Below, in pieces: positions 13,101 to 23,575 of a stretch of DNA of 64,000 nt. A program made the translations under genes and the position numbers. Under the pieces are notes generated by a model, which searched no databases, had not been told where the DNA came from, and saw nothing but the letters and a program-made list of their open reading frames with translations. How positions within the stretch are numbered: position 1 is the stretch's first letter; every line of letters begins with the position of its first letter. Source of the stretch: Xylona heveae TC161 (Eukaryota > Ascomycota > Xylonomycetes > Xylonales > Xylonaceae); NCBI RefSeq assembly GCF_001619985.1, contig NW_017264197.1, forward strand, positions 1,550,001 to 1,614,000, written 5' to 3'.

Positions 13101-14370
13101 TGTTACTTTGCCTCGAGTCTTTGACGCGAAACAGAGAAAATATCAAGCTGACAAGACACCTAAATTCCAACGCGAACAGCTTCCTCGGTACGCCGGGAAT
13201 CACTTCTCCCTAACAACCTTTATAGAGATAGGTGACCCCTTTTGCGTACTAGCAGTTGCGGCTCGTTCTGGCTCTAGATATCTTGAATAGTTTGAAACTC
13301 TTCCCTTCCCATCTAAACTGGACAAAGTATAAAAGACAAGCAAGGATACGAGATCGGCGGTGAGAGGAGATAAAGAGAGAAAAGAGAAAAGCAAAGAAAA
13401 AGAGGTAGGTATTGGCCTCGGAAAGTGCTGAGACTCGTCACTGCGGCTGCGAAACGTCGAGAAACAGACAAGATGGTAATACCGTTTCTTTCACGAAAAC
13501 GAGGAGAAGAGAATGAAAAGAGACAAGACGTTTGGAGAGGGTAGAAAAAGAGTAAGATGGTTGAACTTATGCACCTGCAGTCTCTTTAACACGGTCCTCT
13601 GCGACCCAAATCCGCAAATGGGAGACATATAGGACCAAGACTAACAGGAGAGAGGAATGGGGGTGTAAAGGTATTGCTTGCGCTGCGGGGGACAGCTTGC
13701 ACGAGTATCTCCCACGGACAGTGAGCGTGGAAAAACCCTTCGATTTCTGTTCCTAGAGCTCAGTCATTGCCGCGAGAAAACCCAACGTTCCGCCGTATGT
13801 AAAATACGTGGTACGCCGTCGTTTTATACTAGCTACCTATAGGGAAGCTCCTGAAAGAAGATACCCCAAGGTGGCCAGTGCGGCTCGTGGAAGCTCGGGT
13901 GAGGGTTATCGTCATTGGGTAAGACTGCAGATGAAAATAGTTAGCCTCGAGCTATACATATATGGAAGAAGATGCTAATATAAAAAAGTGTACCTACGCG
14001 TCACGCTGTGTCCGTGTGAGAAATGTGCTGCTACTGTTGCTGTTATAGAACAAATGAAACGTCAACGTTGCCGATCACGTCGTAGTGACTGAGACGACGG
14101 CCCGCCGGGTAAGGCTGAGTGTAGTGGAAGCTAATGAAGCGCAATGGCGTAACCGCCGCTTTTTTGCCGCAGAGCCGCCAAAGCAACAAAAAAGTTGTGA
14201 GACGATAATCTTCCTATCGGTCATATCGTTCGACAGGGACATTCGACAATATTGCCAAAGGATCTTGCGACTCTATAACAGCGCATTCGAGCTGGCATAA
14301 CTGGGGGATAGTGATCCCCAAATTACCTGCCTACTTTTGGGGTAATCGACGGACATAGGGCATCTCCAAC

Positions 14371-16237
14371 ATGTCCTCTTTCATTTCTCGAACCAGCGGA
14401 TCGCATCAGGCGCAATTGGCCGCCACGGCTGTCATCTCCGGCGCTCTTGTTGCGAGCGCCATTTTCGGATTCCAGGCCGCGCGAAGAAAACATAGAGTCG
14501 ACGATCTTAAGGCGTCAATCCCGGAGCTAAGTCAGGAACATGTGGCGAACAAGGTGGGCTTAGACCTCTTCAACCTTTCCACTTCCCACCCTTTTTTTTC
14601 CCCGCTGGGGGTGCTGCAAAATAGGCAGCAGGGCGAGAAAGGACTCGAGGTGGTGGCGCATGACGTGCGTTAGCATGGCTTAGCTTTGGATCATGTGGCT
14701 GAAGCTGGGAGATGACGCCAAAGCACAATACACTGTTGGAGAATAATTTAAGACAAAAATAAGGCTGACCGGCGAAAGTGAAGCTCACAGATTTTGGCGC
14801 CGCATCGCAGCTGGGCATGAGCAAAGAGGACGAGCGTAGCGCAGCCCTGGCGGCGCGCGCGCAAAAGGGAGACTATGACGATGGTATGTTTGGTCAAAAT
14901 ATCAGATTGCTTTGTTACAACGTCGCGGTTGTAATAATAATATTATTATTATTACTATTCATGTCTAGCTTTATTTTTGAGGCTAACGTTACCATGGAAA
15001 TATAGATCTCATCCTGGAACAACTCGCGCGAAACCGCGTGTTTCTTACAGACGAGGGACTTGCAAAGCTACGGTCATCATTCATCATAGTGGTCGGATGC
15101 GGCGGAGTCGGATCACATGCTACCACCAACCTGGCACGCTCAGGAGTTTCGAAAATCCGCCTGATCGACTTTGACCAGGTCACGTTATCTTCTCTCAACC
15201 GCCATGCAGTCGCAACACTTGTCGATGTCGGAACTCCCAAGGTGCATACCCTGCAGAGACGTCTACAACAGGTGACTCCATGGGTACAGTTCGATTGCCA
15301 GAATGCTCTATTCAGCGAGTCCACCGCTCAAAGTCAGCTTGGCCCATGGTCAGACGGCCAGCAGCCGAGTTTCGTCATTGACGCAATTGACAACATCGAC
15401 AGCAAGGTTGCTCTGCTGCATTACTGTGCGAAAAATTCGATACCAGTCATTTCATCCATGGGCGCTGGATGCAAGTCCGACCCTACCCGGATCTTTGTCG
15501 GCGATATTGCGGCAAGTATTGAAGATCCTCTTTCGCGATCTACGCGGCGGCGTCTCCGTGCGCTTGGTGTCAAGGATGGCATTCCGGTCGTATACTCGAC
15601 CGAGAAGCCAGGTCCCGGCAAGGCGCAGTTGCTCCCGCTTGCCGAGGAGGAATTCCAAAAGGGCGGCGTGGGCGAGTTGGGCGTGCTGCCCGACTTCCGT
15701 GTGCGTATTCTGCCTGTGCTCGGCACCATGCCGGCCATGTTTGGTCTGACGGCAGCAAATCATGTCATCCTTGCACTGACAGGCTACCCGCACGAGTATA
15801 TCCCTGCAAAGGGAAGAGAGAAGCTGTACGATTCCATCCTGGGGACTCTCCAAGGGCTGGAAGAGCGTGTGGCGAGGTCCTATGGTCTTGATGTTGTTGG
15901 ACTGAAACTTCCCATCTCTCAAGACGACGTAGGATACTTGGTCGAGGAAGTTTTCAAGGGCCGTAGTGCTGTGAGTGGGCTCGCGACTCGACTGAACCTT
16001 GTGCGGTGGCGAGCTCCAGCATCAAAGGAAGACATGGTTGACGACCGTTGGCCTGGCCAGAAGAGTTCGCGGTTAAACCTCACGGACCTGGTCTGCGTGA
16101 CTAAGGAAGAGGCCGCCGTTCATGAAAGAGAAATCCTCAAGGGCTCGAAGCAGCCGGAAGACATATATGATCCTGCCGTCATTGATCTTGTTGAGGCGCG
16201 TATTAAGGAGGATGCAGTGTATAGGAAATATCGTTAA
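14371..16237 (+). CDS. tRNA threonylcarbamoyladenosine dehydratase (TCD1/TCD2-like)
   Basis: Three exons (14371-14553, 14784-14883, 15006-16237) give 504 aa. The E1-like ThiF domain has its nucleotide-binding motif GCGGVG at residues 125-130, followed by SHATTNLARSGV and the characteristic LIDFDQVTLSSLNRHA. Family members convert t6A to cyclic ct6A at position 37 of ANN-decoding tRNAs using ATP. The N-terminus has a hydrophobic stretch (about residues 17-36) followed by basic residues, matching the mitochondrial outer-membrane anchor of yeast Tcd1/Tcd2. Both introns were needed to restore the conserved LTDFGAASQLGMSKEDERSA block. Intron 2 (122 nt) carries a TAA/TTA palindrome. Convergent with the patatin gene. 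TCD1 and TCD2 cannot be separated from sequence alone. Confidence 0.92.
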
Positions 16238-16637
16238 GGCGTCAAGAAGCATAAGAACTGGGCTCTTTATATGTACATTATATCATCTCAAATCCATTTT
16301 TCGGACCCCATTCCAACATTCTTGCATCAATTTTTCCAGTGATCCTCTAGATCTTCGCTTCGGGAAGGCGAATTAGTATAAGGCTTTTAAAGAGTCCTTA
16401 GAATGGACAGGTATATCAAGAACATACCTATCCAAAGAGGCTAACTCATACGAAGAGGTAATGCTAATAGACTTCGAAATACTGGCACGGAAACACACCA
16501 ATGGTGCTGCTTGTTAGTCCACGAACAAAGGGTAAAAGCTTCGATCATCCGAGCAAAAAGGAGCCGGGTAGTGTTTACGCCAGCTGCATCATGTTTGGGG
16601 ATCAAGCAATACGCTGAGCTGCTTTCAATGCAGACAT
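16238..16637. other. convergent intergenic region
   Basis: This lies between the 3' ends of the TCD-like gene (+) and the patatin-like gene (-). It is moderately AT-rich and I see no ORF of note or RNA gene in it. Confidence 0.5.
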
Positions 16638-18244
16638 TCAGCCAATATATCTCTGTCGGCTATCAAGCAGCCTTGTTAGACTTTCTTCATCGAGATCGTG
16701 CGTCGTGAGCCAGTCTGCATGACTTCTTTCAAGATGGTGTCTAAGATCATCACGGTTGCCATAAATGGTGGTGCATGTTGGGACAGGGCAGTGGAATGAA
16801 ACCACTGAAGCGTATTGCGCCCAGCGAACCGTGGTGCTCCTTCTCCTTCTCAAAGAAACCAGTCGTTGTGAACTTGCGTTGAGCATCCTTTGCACATTAT
16901 CCTCGTTGATGTACTCAGCGGCAACTTGTCGAATAAACAGCAATGTATCTTTTTTTCCATCACGTCGGACATTGTTCCATTCGTCAAGTTTCATTTTCCC
17001 CAGCTTATTATCGACACTGAATCGAAAGTAGGTTTCTGGGGGTTCCTTATCTCCCAATTCGCGGATCAGTCGTTCCATTGAGATATTTTCCAATTCAGCG
17101 TCCGAGGCCATTTGGGTCGCAGCTTTGATGATATAAATATATTTTCGCAATCCGATCAGATCCGGGAACCTTGAGATGGCTTTTCGTCCTGTCCCAATGC
17201 TCACAAGTGCATGCATCAACTTTCCCCGCGACTGATTCATCTGTTTCATCTCCTCCCATGCCTCACCTACTGGATTGTTGGAAGACCCGAACCCTCCGTC
17301 AAGAAACTCATGACCATTTGTCTTGAAACTTCTCATGTACGTTGGTGCCGCTGTGGTTGCCCTTGCGACTTGTGATATTGGTAGCGAAGTTGCACGACGA
17401 GTTTCCGGATCCCTTATAAATGCTTGGCCTCCTGTGGGAAGTCCAACATAGTCGGGACGATCGTAGGTATGGAAAAGATGTAAACGATCCGCAGCACGAC
17501 TGGGCCCTCGATGGTGGGCAAACACCATGCTGGTGACATATATCAATACTCTTGTTTCTCGATCTCTCAAGGTTTTGGTTCCTTACACTCGACAAATACG
17601 CGCCTGCGGAGCGTGCTCGAATGAAATCGGACTGCCAAATTCACGCCTTCCCAGTTCAGGTCTTTCCAGTGTCCGGTCGTTTACAACTCTTTCGATAATC
17701 TTTTCAAACTTGTCGGCATTGTACTTGGACCTGGGCCTCCAGAGAAGAGAGCGAATATGGAAAGTTCTTGGTTGGCCAAAGAACTCTTCCCCTAACCTTT
17801 CATATATGGCAATGCATTCGCTCACTCGCATTCGAAGTCTACCCAACATGATCGCAATCAATCTTTCCGTATCTCAGCGACCATCTCACTTAATATTTCT
17901 GCTTGGGAGTACTCACCCTCCAGTACTGGTGCCAACAATGTAATCGAAGTAGTGGCATGGCAGAAACTGAGAGCCTACGGCTCGCGGCTCGGCGGGATTA
18001 CCATTGATAGGTGGCACGAACTCAATGGGATCATAGCTAGAAGAAATATCTCGTGCTTCCTCTAATCTCCTTATTTCTTCCATGAGAGCTTGCAGTATAA
18101 GAAGACTAAAGTAACCGCGGATTCCTCCTCCATCTAGTCAAGTATAAGCTTAGAATTCTGCAGCATGTATCTTGTTTATCATTGACGCGTACCTAAACTG
18201 AGTAATGTTTCTTCACCCCACGGATCACCGTTTTGAGTTTCCAT
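16638..18244 (-). CDS. patatin-like phospholipase with C-terminal C2H2 zinc finger
   Basis: Four exons (18244-18193, 18133-17917, 17862-17587, 17529-16638) give 478 aa; introns of 59, 54 and 57 nt all keep frame. The patatin fold is complete: oxyanion loop DGGGIRG at 18-24, nucleophile elbow GTSTGG with Ser87, and the catalytic Asp in LDGGFGSSNN (Asp259). These support serine-aspartate dyad lipid acyl hydrolase activity. After the lipase domain and a linker, residues 429-452 form a C-X4-C-X12-H-X4-H zinc finger (Cys429, Cys434, His447, His452). Fungal patatins often sit in multidomain proteins, some linked to NLR-type heterokaryon incompatibility; here no NACHT or repeat domain is present. 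Cytosolic location is inferred from the lack of a signal peptide. Confidence 0.87.
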
Positions 18245-20690
18245 CGAAGTAATCCTAAACCAATAGATGTTTCATTCAAGGGCGCATACGTTTCTTGGCC
18301 CAAGATTGGCTGACGACCACAGTATTATAGATGAAAGATGAGTATCGAGCCCGTGGGATGATGGCGAAATTTTTTTGATACTAGACTACTTTCGCTGCCT
18401 GAAGGCTCAGTGCCTATACGGCCGATCATCAATAGCCGCCAGCCTCTCAACTACACAGCCAAGAGTTACCTCATCCTGAGTACATAGTCACTATCGTCCT
18501 TTTCGCATCCTGTCGAATGCATCGGGGACGCCACTATGGTTAAAAAGGGAAAATGGGCGCTTGTGAGGACGTTTGACGGTGGTTGCATAGTCGCTTTTTC
18601 CCTGATTGAGTATTTTCGAACAAGACCTTGACCGCAGTACTTTGAGAGATTGGTCCTGAAGCGACAGATAAAGGGGCTGTACTTTCGAATTTTACCAATC
18701 GCTTTTCATACTCTGTGGCCCCCACATCGAGTTTCCATTTCTGGAAAACTGCAAAGAGCTGTTGAATGCTTGAGATTGATCGTCGAGCTGAGCTTCGCCA
18801 TGTATCTCTTCGTTTAATGCGAGGCTCGATCATGACACCTCATGGTAGTACGAAGTTTGGGGGAGAAGGCGATGCCGATAACAACAACAGGCGCGATTCA
18901 AAAAGAATAGAATCAATCTTGGCACAGCCCATATCGGATCAAAAAGAAGCCTGGCAACTCAGTGCGCCAGTGGCTTCGAGACCAAAATACCCTGTAAAAT
19001 TGCGCGGCATGCGTGAGAAAAGAGTATTGCGGAGAAATGAAGAGTGGCAGGTGATAAAAGATGCAATATCCCTGTAAATTTTTGCCCGAGTACCCTGCAG
19101 ACAGAAGTCCGGTCAATATATGATTGCTTGAATTTTCCTTGTAGGTCTCCACTGCTACGCATAAGGGGGGCCCCTTTTCGTTCACAAGACTTGCTCTCAG
19201 GAAAGAAAACCAGCCGCTCCTTCGATTGTCCTTTTGATTTGTTTGATCAGCTCCCCCTTTTCGGAGGCCCATCAAGCCACTTTCTGCAAATGCTAGAAAG
19301 ATAAGAACAAACAAAGGGAACACCGGAGCAATGCAATGAGGGTCGGAATCCAACAGCTCAGGCTGTGGTAGAATCGTGATAATGTTGGATGTTATCCAGA
19401 CTTAGGAAGCCTAATTAGTTTCGTTTACCTCGAACCCGGAGACGATAGAATGCCGGGCATCCACGGTAGCTATGCATAATGAACTGCAAATGACCTCCAA
19501 AAAGTTGCAACCCTTTTCAAGCAGCGGAACGTCGGAAGAGACGAATCCGATCCACGTGCGGGAACAATTAGAACCTTCTGATATGCCGCTCAAATGTCGC
19601 AACTGTGTCACGATCAGCCGGGATGATGTGTCGATGAAAGGACTGAGGCTTATAAATTAACCATATCTGGTCATTTTTAGCGATGGACAAGGTTGTTTGG
19701 GTGACACAAACTCGCAGGATCAATTCCGGGCGCTGCGATACGGCGTGTTTCACTCTGGTGTGGTGTTCTTGCTAGCCCTAATCCTCTCCCGACATGACAT
19801 TTTTTCTGAATGCGGCTGAATACCATTCCTAAAATGCTTGATTGACTCCATGATGCTTTGTGATTCTAGCGCTTATAGATTCATGGAAATCTTGTCCGCG
19901 AATGTCGAGATCGTTGAGTGGATACCCATCCATCCATTCTCAAGGGAAATTGACAGTCACATTTGCATATTCGTCACCTGCCTATCATTACTTCCCGCAC
20001 AGTCATAGCTCATACGGGCCACCTTTCTGCAGTAAAAAAGTAAGGCAGCTAATCAGATGTCAGCTTTGTTCATCACCGGTACATTGCCGCCCGCGTGGAG
20101 TGGTGTGCAACAAAAAGCGAATGATTCATACGTAGCAGCTGGAAACCTACTGTGAGCTCTTTCCGATCATATGAAGGTCGTCATACGTGAGAACGGTGGG
20201 AAATGGAGGGCATAGCCACCGCCATTCACTCTTGTTTAGTATCTGCTCCGATAAGAACTGCCCATCCTTAATCTACTGCGCCGAAACATTGAGCCGCAGA
20301 CATTGAACAACGAAGCCAGGCCGAGAGCCTCATTTCGCATGCGGTGCCGAGCCGCCGGACAGGACGGACCACTTTGTCGCTGTGGCTTGCATGTAGTGGA
20401 AGACAAAGTTTCGATCAACATCCGGAGAGACGGGCTCCACACCAACAAAAATGGAATCTTCCTTTTGATCATTGCACGGGGAAAAAGACCCGCGCCTTGT
20501 GTCATCTTCGTAATGAAAGAAATTCAGAAAAAGTGGAACAAGATGATAGATAACCTACTATAAAGTCGCCGGCTGTTGCTCGCACCCAAAGAATGTTTTC
20601 GGCCCCTTTTTCATTTTCACCATGGACTGCCATCAACGGTTCAGTGGAAGAATATTTTCGATCGAGCAAGCATTGAAATACACTGTGCCA
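18245..20690. other. gene-poor region upstream of the patatin gene
   Basis: No supported gene. The first 300 bases are the patatin promoter. A minus-strand ATG ORF at 18540-18833 (97 codons) and a longer minus-strand frame at 18913-19353 lack recognisable domains and good conservation-like composition. They may be relics or chance. No repeat or RNA gene was noticed. Confidence 0.4.
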
Positions 20691-21169
20691 TGACCATGAC
20701 AGGTCGTCAATCCAACCTTTACAAGGGTAGACCAACCGAGCAAGCACAAACAATAGTTTATGACCCTTTCCAGCACACATTGTCAACATGCAGGTACGGA
20801 GACCTAGAAATATACAGAAGTAAGTCAAAAAAGAAACGATAGTACCCTTGGAAGACAAATCTGACATAAAATTAAATTCCAGGCTACGATAGCTATGAAG
20901 TTCCGCTGCCCAAATGGTGGCGTAATCGGAAAGAAATACCGTTCCCTCAAGGCGAAAAGGATCGTCCGAGAATCCTTGCCACTGTGCACCTGAATCGGCT
21001 TGGCTTCCAAAAGAATCTTCTCAGACGACTTGGACGTATCAATCATATGTACGTTGCTTGGCCGGACGAGATGCGCGCAAGGACTCCAAACAGTTCGATA
21101 ATTGGAAGTCCTCCCGCTAAGCATTTGAGTTCGGCTGCAACCACGTTGGAACGAGTATCGTCGACATGA
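20691..21169 (+). CDS. possible small spliced gene, unknown
   Basis: A plus-strand frame is open from about 20576, with its first ATG at 20691, and reaches a strong GTAAGT donor at 20820. Joining it to an acceptor (TTCCAG) at 20881 keeps frame and yields protein-like text: YEVPLPKWWRNRKEIPFPQG, then RPRILATVHLNRLGFQKNLL, ending at the stop at 21167-21169. The spliced product from this ATG would be about 139 aa. Composition (Trp, Arg, Pro) is plausible but I recognise no family. The upstream open frame extends beyond the ATG, so the real start may lie further 5' or the gene may be a fragment. Confidence 0.3.
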
Positions 21170-22190
21170 TAGCAATGGACGTATGAGGGACATGCTTCTA
21201 CGCTCCGTTCAAATTTCAGTCTTCTTGCTTTTCCTTTCTCGGCGCTTTTACATATCTCAGTGCCTTTTGGGTTTTGGTGAAGAAGGCTGGATGGCGTTTT
21301 TATTTTTATTTTTTTCCGGTCTCTAGAGTGAATTTCTTTGAGGGTCATGTGCCACTGGGTCTATTATTGGCGCTTTCAGTTGTATGGAGCATTACAAGAG
21401 GATTGTGAAAGGTGCATTTTACTACATAGTCATAAAACCTTTTTTCCCCTCCCTGAAATTCATCACGTTCGGACTGCGAGTTTGGCCGGCTCAGCGGACC
21501 CTATTCGCTATATACACGAAAGAGAATACAATTGTTGATGAAGCGCATCTATTCATTTACATGGAGCAGAATATAATGACTTCTTCGCAAACAGCATACT
21601 CCTAAAGTGGTGGTGGTTTGGCGCTGATCCGGTCGAATATAAAAGCAAATTACTTTATGGAGCCTCGTGTCCTCGAAACCGAGCGTTGTATGACGGATTC
21701 ACGGGCTGAATTCGGCATCTAGGATAATGAAATGTTGATACCACATAATATTTATAGATTGCGGGACTTTTGCAGAAATATTTGTAATTTACGCTGGTCA
21801 TGGAAAGATACAATCATACAAGTTGAGTATACGAACAGTTACTACAATACTAAAAGTCTCCCATTTGAATAATTACTTGGTGAACGTCACTAACAGCCAA
21901 ATAGGAACCGGCAAATACAACAATTCATTGACCCAAGTGGAAATTTACTTTGAAGTTGTCGTTGAGGCAGTTAATTCTACCTTGGCCTGCAACCTCTCCG
22001 TCACCTTCTTCCTTCACATATACAACGTCAAGATATAAACCAACAACGTCCCTGAATTAGACTCAAAATTATTCGAGTCTTTCCAAATCCAAGTATGCGG
22101 TACTTGCATGCTTTCTGAGGCGACTTTTATGAGTGGGCCTCCGAGATCCTTCAATCTTTTGTTATACATTGTGTGATTGGGTGTTGCAAT
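21170..22190. other. intergenic, one ATG-less open frame
   Basis: A plus-strand frame is open from about 21744 to 22038 (roughly 98 codons) with no ATG. Its text includes FAEIFVIYAGHGK and NVTNSQIGTGKYNNSLTQVE. The YAGHG string recalls the His motif of caspase-like peptidases, but nothing else supports that family. Otherwise nothing is seen. Confidence 0.3.
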
Positions 22191-23167
22191 ATGAGTTCAG
22201 CAGAAAATAGCGAACAGCCAACGGCCGATATCTCTAGGACTTTGCTTGACATCAGTCATTTATTGCATTGGCTATATCCCTGTATGGTTCAGGAATTGCT
22301 GAAACGCCACAATTTTATCATATAAGCAAGAACGAAACAGTAAAGGTCCTCGACATCATTCGTCGAACTTTTATTTCCTGGCGGTGGGAGGCCATGTACA
22401 TGACAAAAGAATCCACGAGAATTTCCAAGGTACCCACTGCCAGTGGTCACCTCTTTCTTGGGCGTCTTTTGAATCTAAACCAGAGTTACCAAACACTGAA
22501 GTACCTTCAGTGACACCAGCCACACCGGTCAACGATAAAACTGAGGCCAGAACCGCATCTCCTTTGAACCAAGATGCAGAGAACGATGCCGACAAAATAT
22601 CAAAATTAGATGAAAACGTGGCTTCGCTCTCGGATTGTCTTCCTTGTCTCCAGAGATGGCGCGTGAAAAGCGTATAGCTGTACGAGCTCCTGTCAAATCA
22701 ACTCGTACACAACAGCTGGCTGCAAAATTTCAACGCAAACATAGGCAATGGGAAGAGCAGCGGGCGGAAGCAGAAAGACAAAATCAGCCATTTACTACAC
22801 GTGAGCCAACAAGGACAGATTTTTACACAAAGCGGAAGGTCCCAAGCAATAGTAAGTTTCATTGGTAACTATCCTGGTAACTATCACTGACGAATCAGAA
22901 AGCATCAGCCATACGGAAGAGGATTTCCCTTCGAAATCATTTACTTCCAAAAGTCTCATTTACAATCATTTTAACTTCCAGCCTCAGTCTAACATGATTA
23001 TACGCTCTCAATGTCTTTATATTTTGGGAAACCTTCTGACGACGCCTGCCATGGTCATAGCATCTTCACTGTGCCAATTCACTAACTTTTATCGATATCA
23101 GGACATCAAAGCGACTTTTCCCGGATCATTTTTGAAGGCCTGTCAAGCAGATAAAGCTGTTCCTTGA
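22191..23167 (+). pseudogene. possible broken gene, basic coiled-coil protein
   Basis: Plus-strand coding-like text runs through two frames. One piece (about 22384-22640) reads FESKPELPNTEVPSVTPATP and on to DADKISKLDENVASLSD. The next frame (ATG at 22656) reads MAREKRIAVRAPVKSTRTQQ, then a charged helix AAKFQRKHRQWEEQRAEAER. A 47-nt GT-AG intron (22852-22898, with a CTGAC branch) would join this to SISHTEEDFPSKSFTSKSL and an open frame to 23167. No intron joins the first two pieces, so they look like one gene that has lost its frame; alternatively only the second is real (about 155 aa). No family is recognised. It ends just before the MITE. Confidence 0.28.
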
Positions 23168-23218
23168 GCTGATTTATATAATGCTTTCATGAATCCGGAT
23201 CTCAATTGTTCACTCACA

Positions 23219-23575
23219 TGTACAATTAGGGTGTCCGTTGGGGCCGGTGGAAACCGGTGGTCTTTGGTCTTCTACGCAGTCAACCCGGACCAAGTTGGGA
23301 AATTTGAGAGTAGGACCAGACCACCTTGGGTCGGTCTTTTGAACATGCCTCCACTGGTCAGTGATCACCACCAACATTACCTTTCTAGAAAATATATCAA
23401 CAATCAGTCAGCAAAATTATGCCGATAATGCTGGTGATTTGCCCAAAATATGTGCATTTATACCAGATTTATGCATAGATGGGTTTAGTTAAAAAACCGC
23501 CCACGCCTGGTCTGGAGGTTGGTCTTTACCTCAAAGACCGACCCAGACCAGACCAACGGACACCCTATGTACAAT
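23219..23575. mobile_element. hAT-type MITE with 8-bp target duplications
   Basis: Perfect 15-bp terminal inverted repeats, TAGGGTGTCCGTTGG at 23227-23241 and its complement at 23553-23567, bound a 341-bp non-coding element. It is flanked by identical 8-bp direct repeats TGTACAAT (23219-23226 and 23568-23575), the target duplication typical of hAT transposons. Subterminal parts carry repeated GGTCTGG and GGTCTTT motifs in both orientations (around 23258-23340 and 23500-23552), so the ends can fold back further. There is no transposase frame, so it must be mobilised in trans. Both TIR and TSD copies are identical, which suggests a fairly recent insertion. Confidence 0.88.

Larger units (their letters stand above)
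6100..14370. other. 8.2-kb gene-poor stretch
   Basis: No intact gene could be supported between the phosphatase and TCD genes. It starts with the phosphatase promoter (6100-6500). It contains decayed coding-like segments (about 7488-8790 and 9230-10030, listed separately), an A-rich microsatellite at 12384-12442, and a promoter-like TATA plus pyrimidine tract at 12851-13100 with no recognised ORF behind it. Base composition is only mildly AT-rich, and I see no obvious massive C-to-T decay of the kind left by heavy RIP. Candidate ORFs elsewhere in it are short and unconvincing. Confidence 0.5.

Noticed and set aside
12872-13213. 113-codon ATG ORF rich in Pro, Ser and Phe
   Set aside because: The composition is what a CT-rich leader gives by chance; no homologous features.
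18913-19353. 146-codon minus-strand frame with a hydrophobic start
   Set aside because: The apparent start is TTG, the text is not domain-like, and there is no splice or neighbour support.
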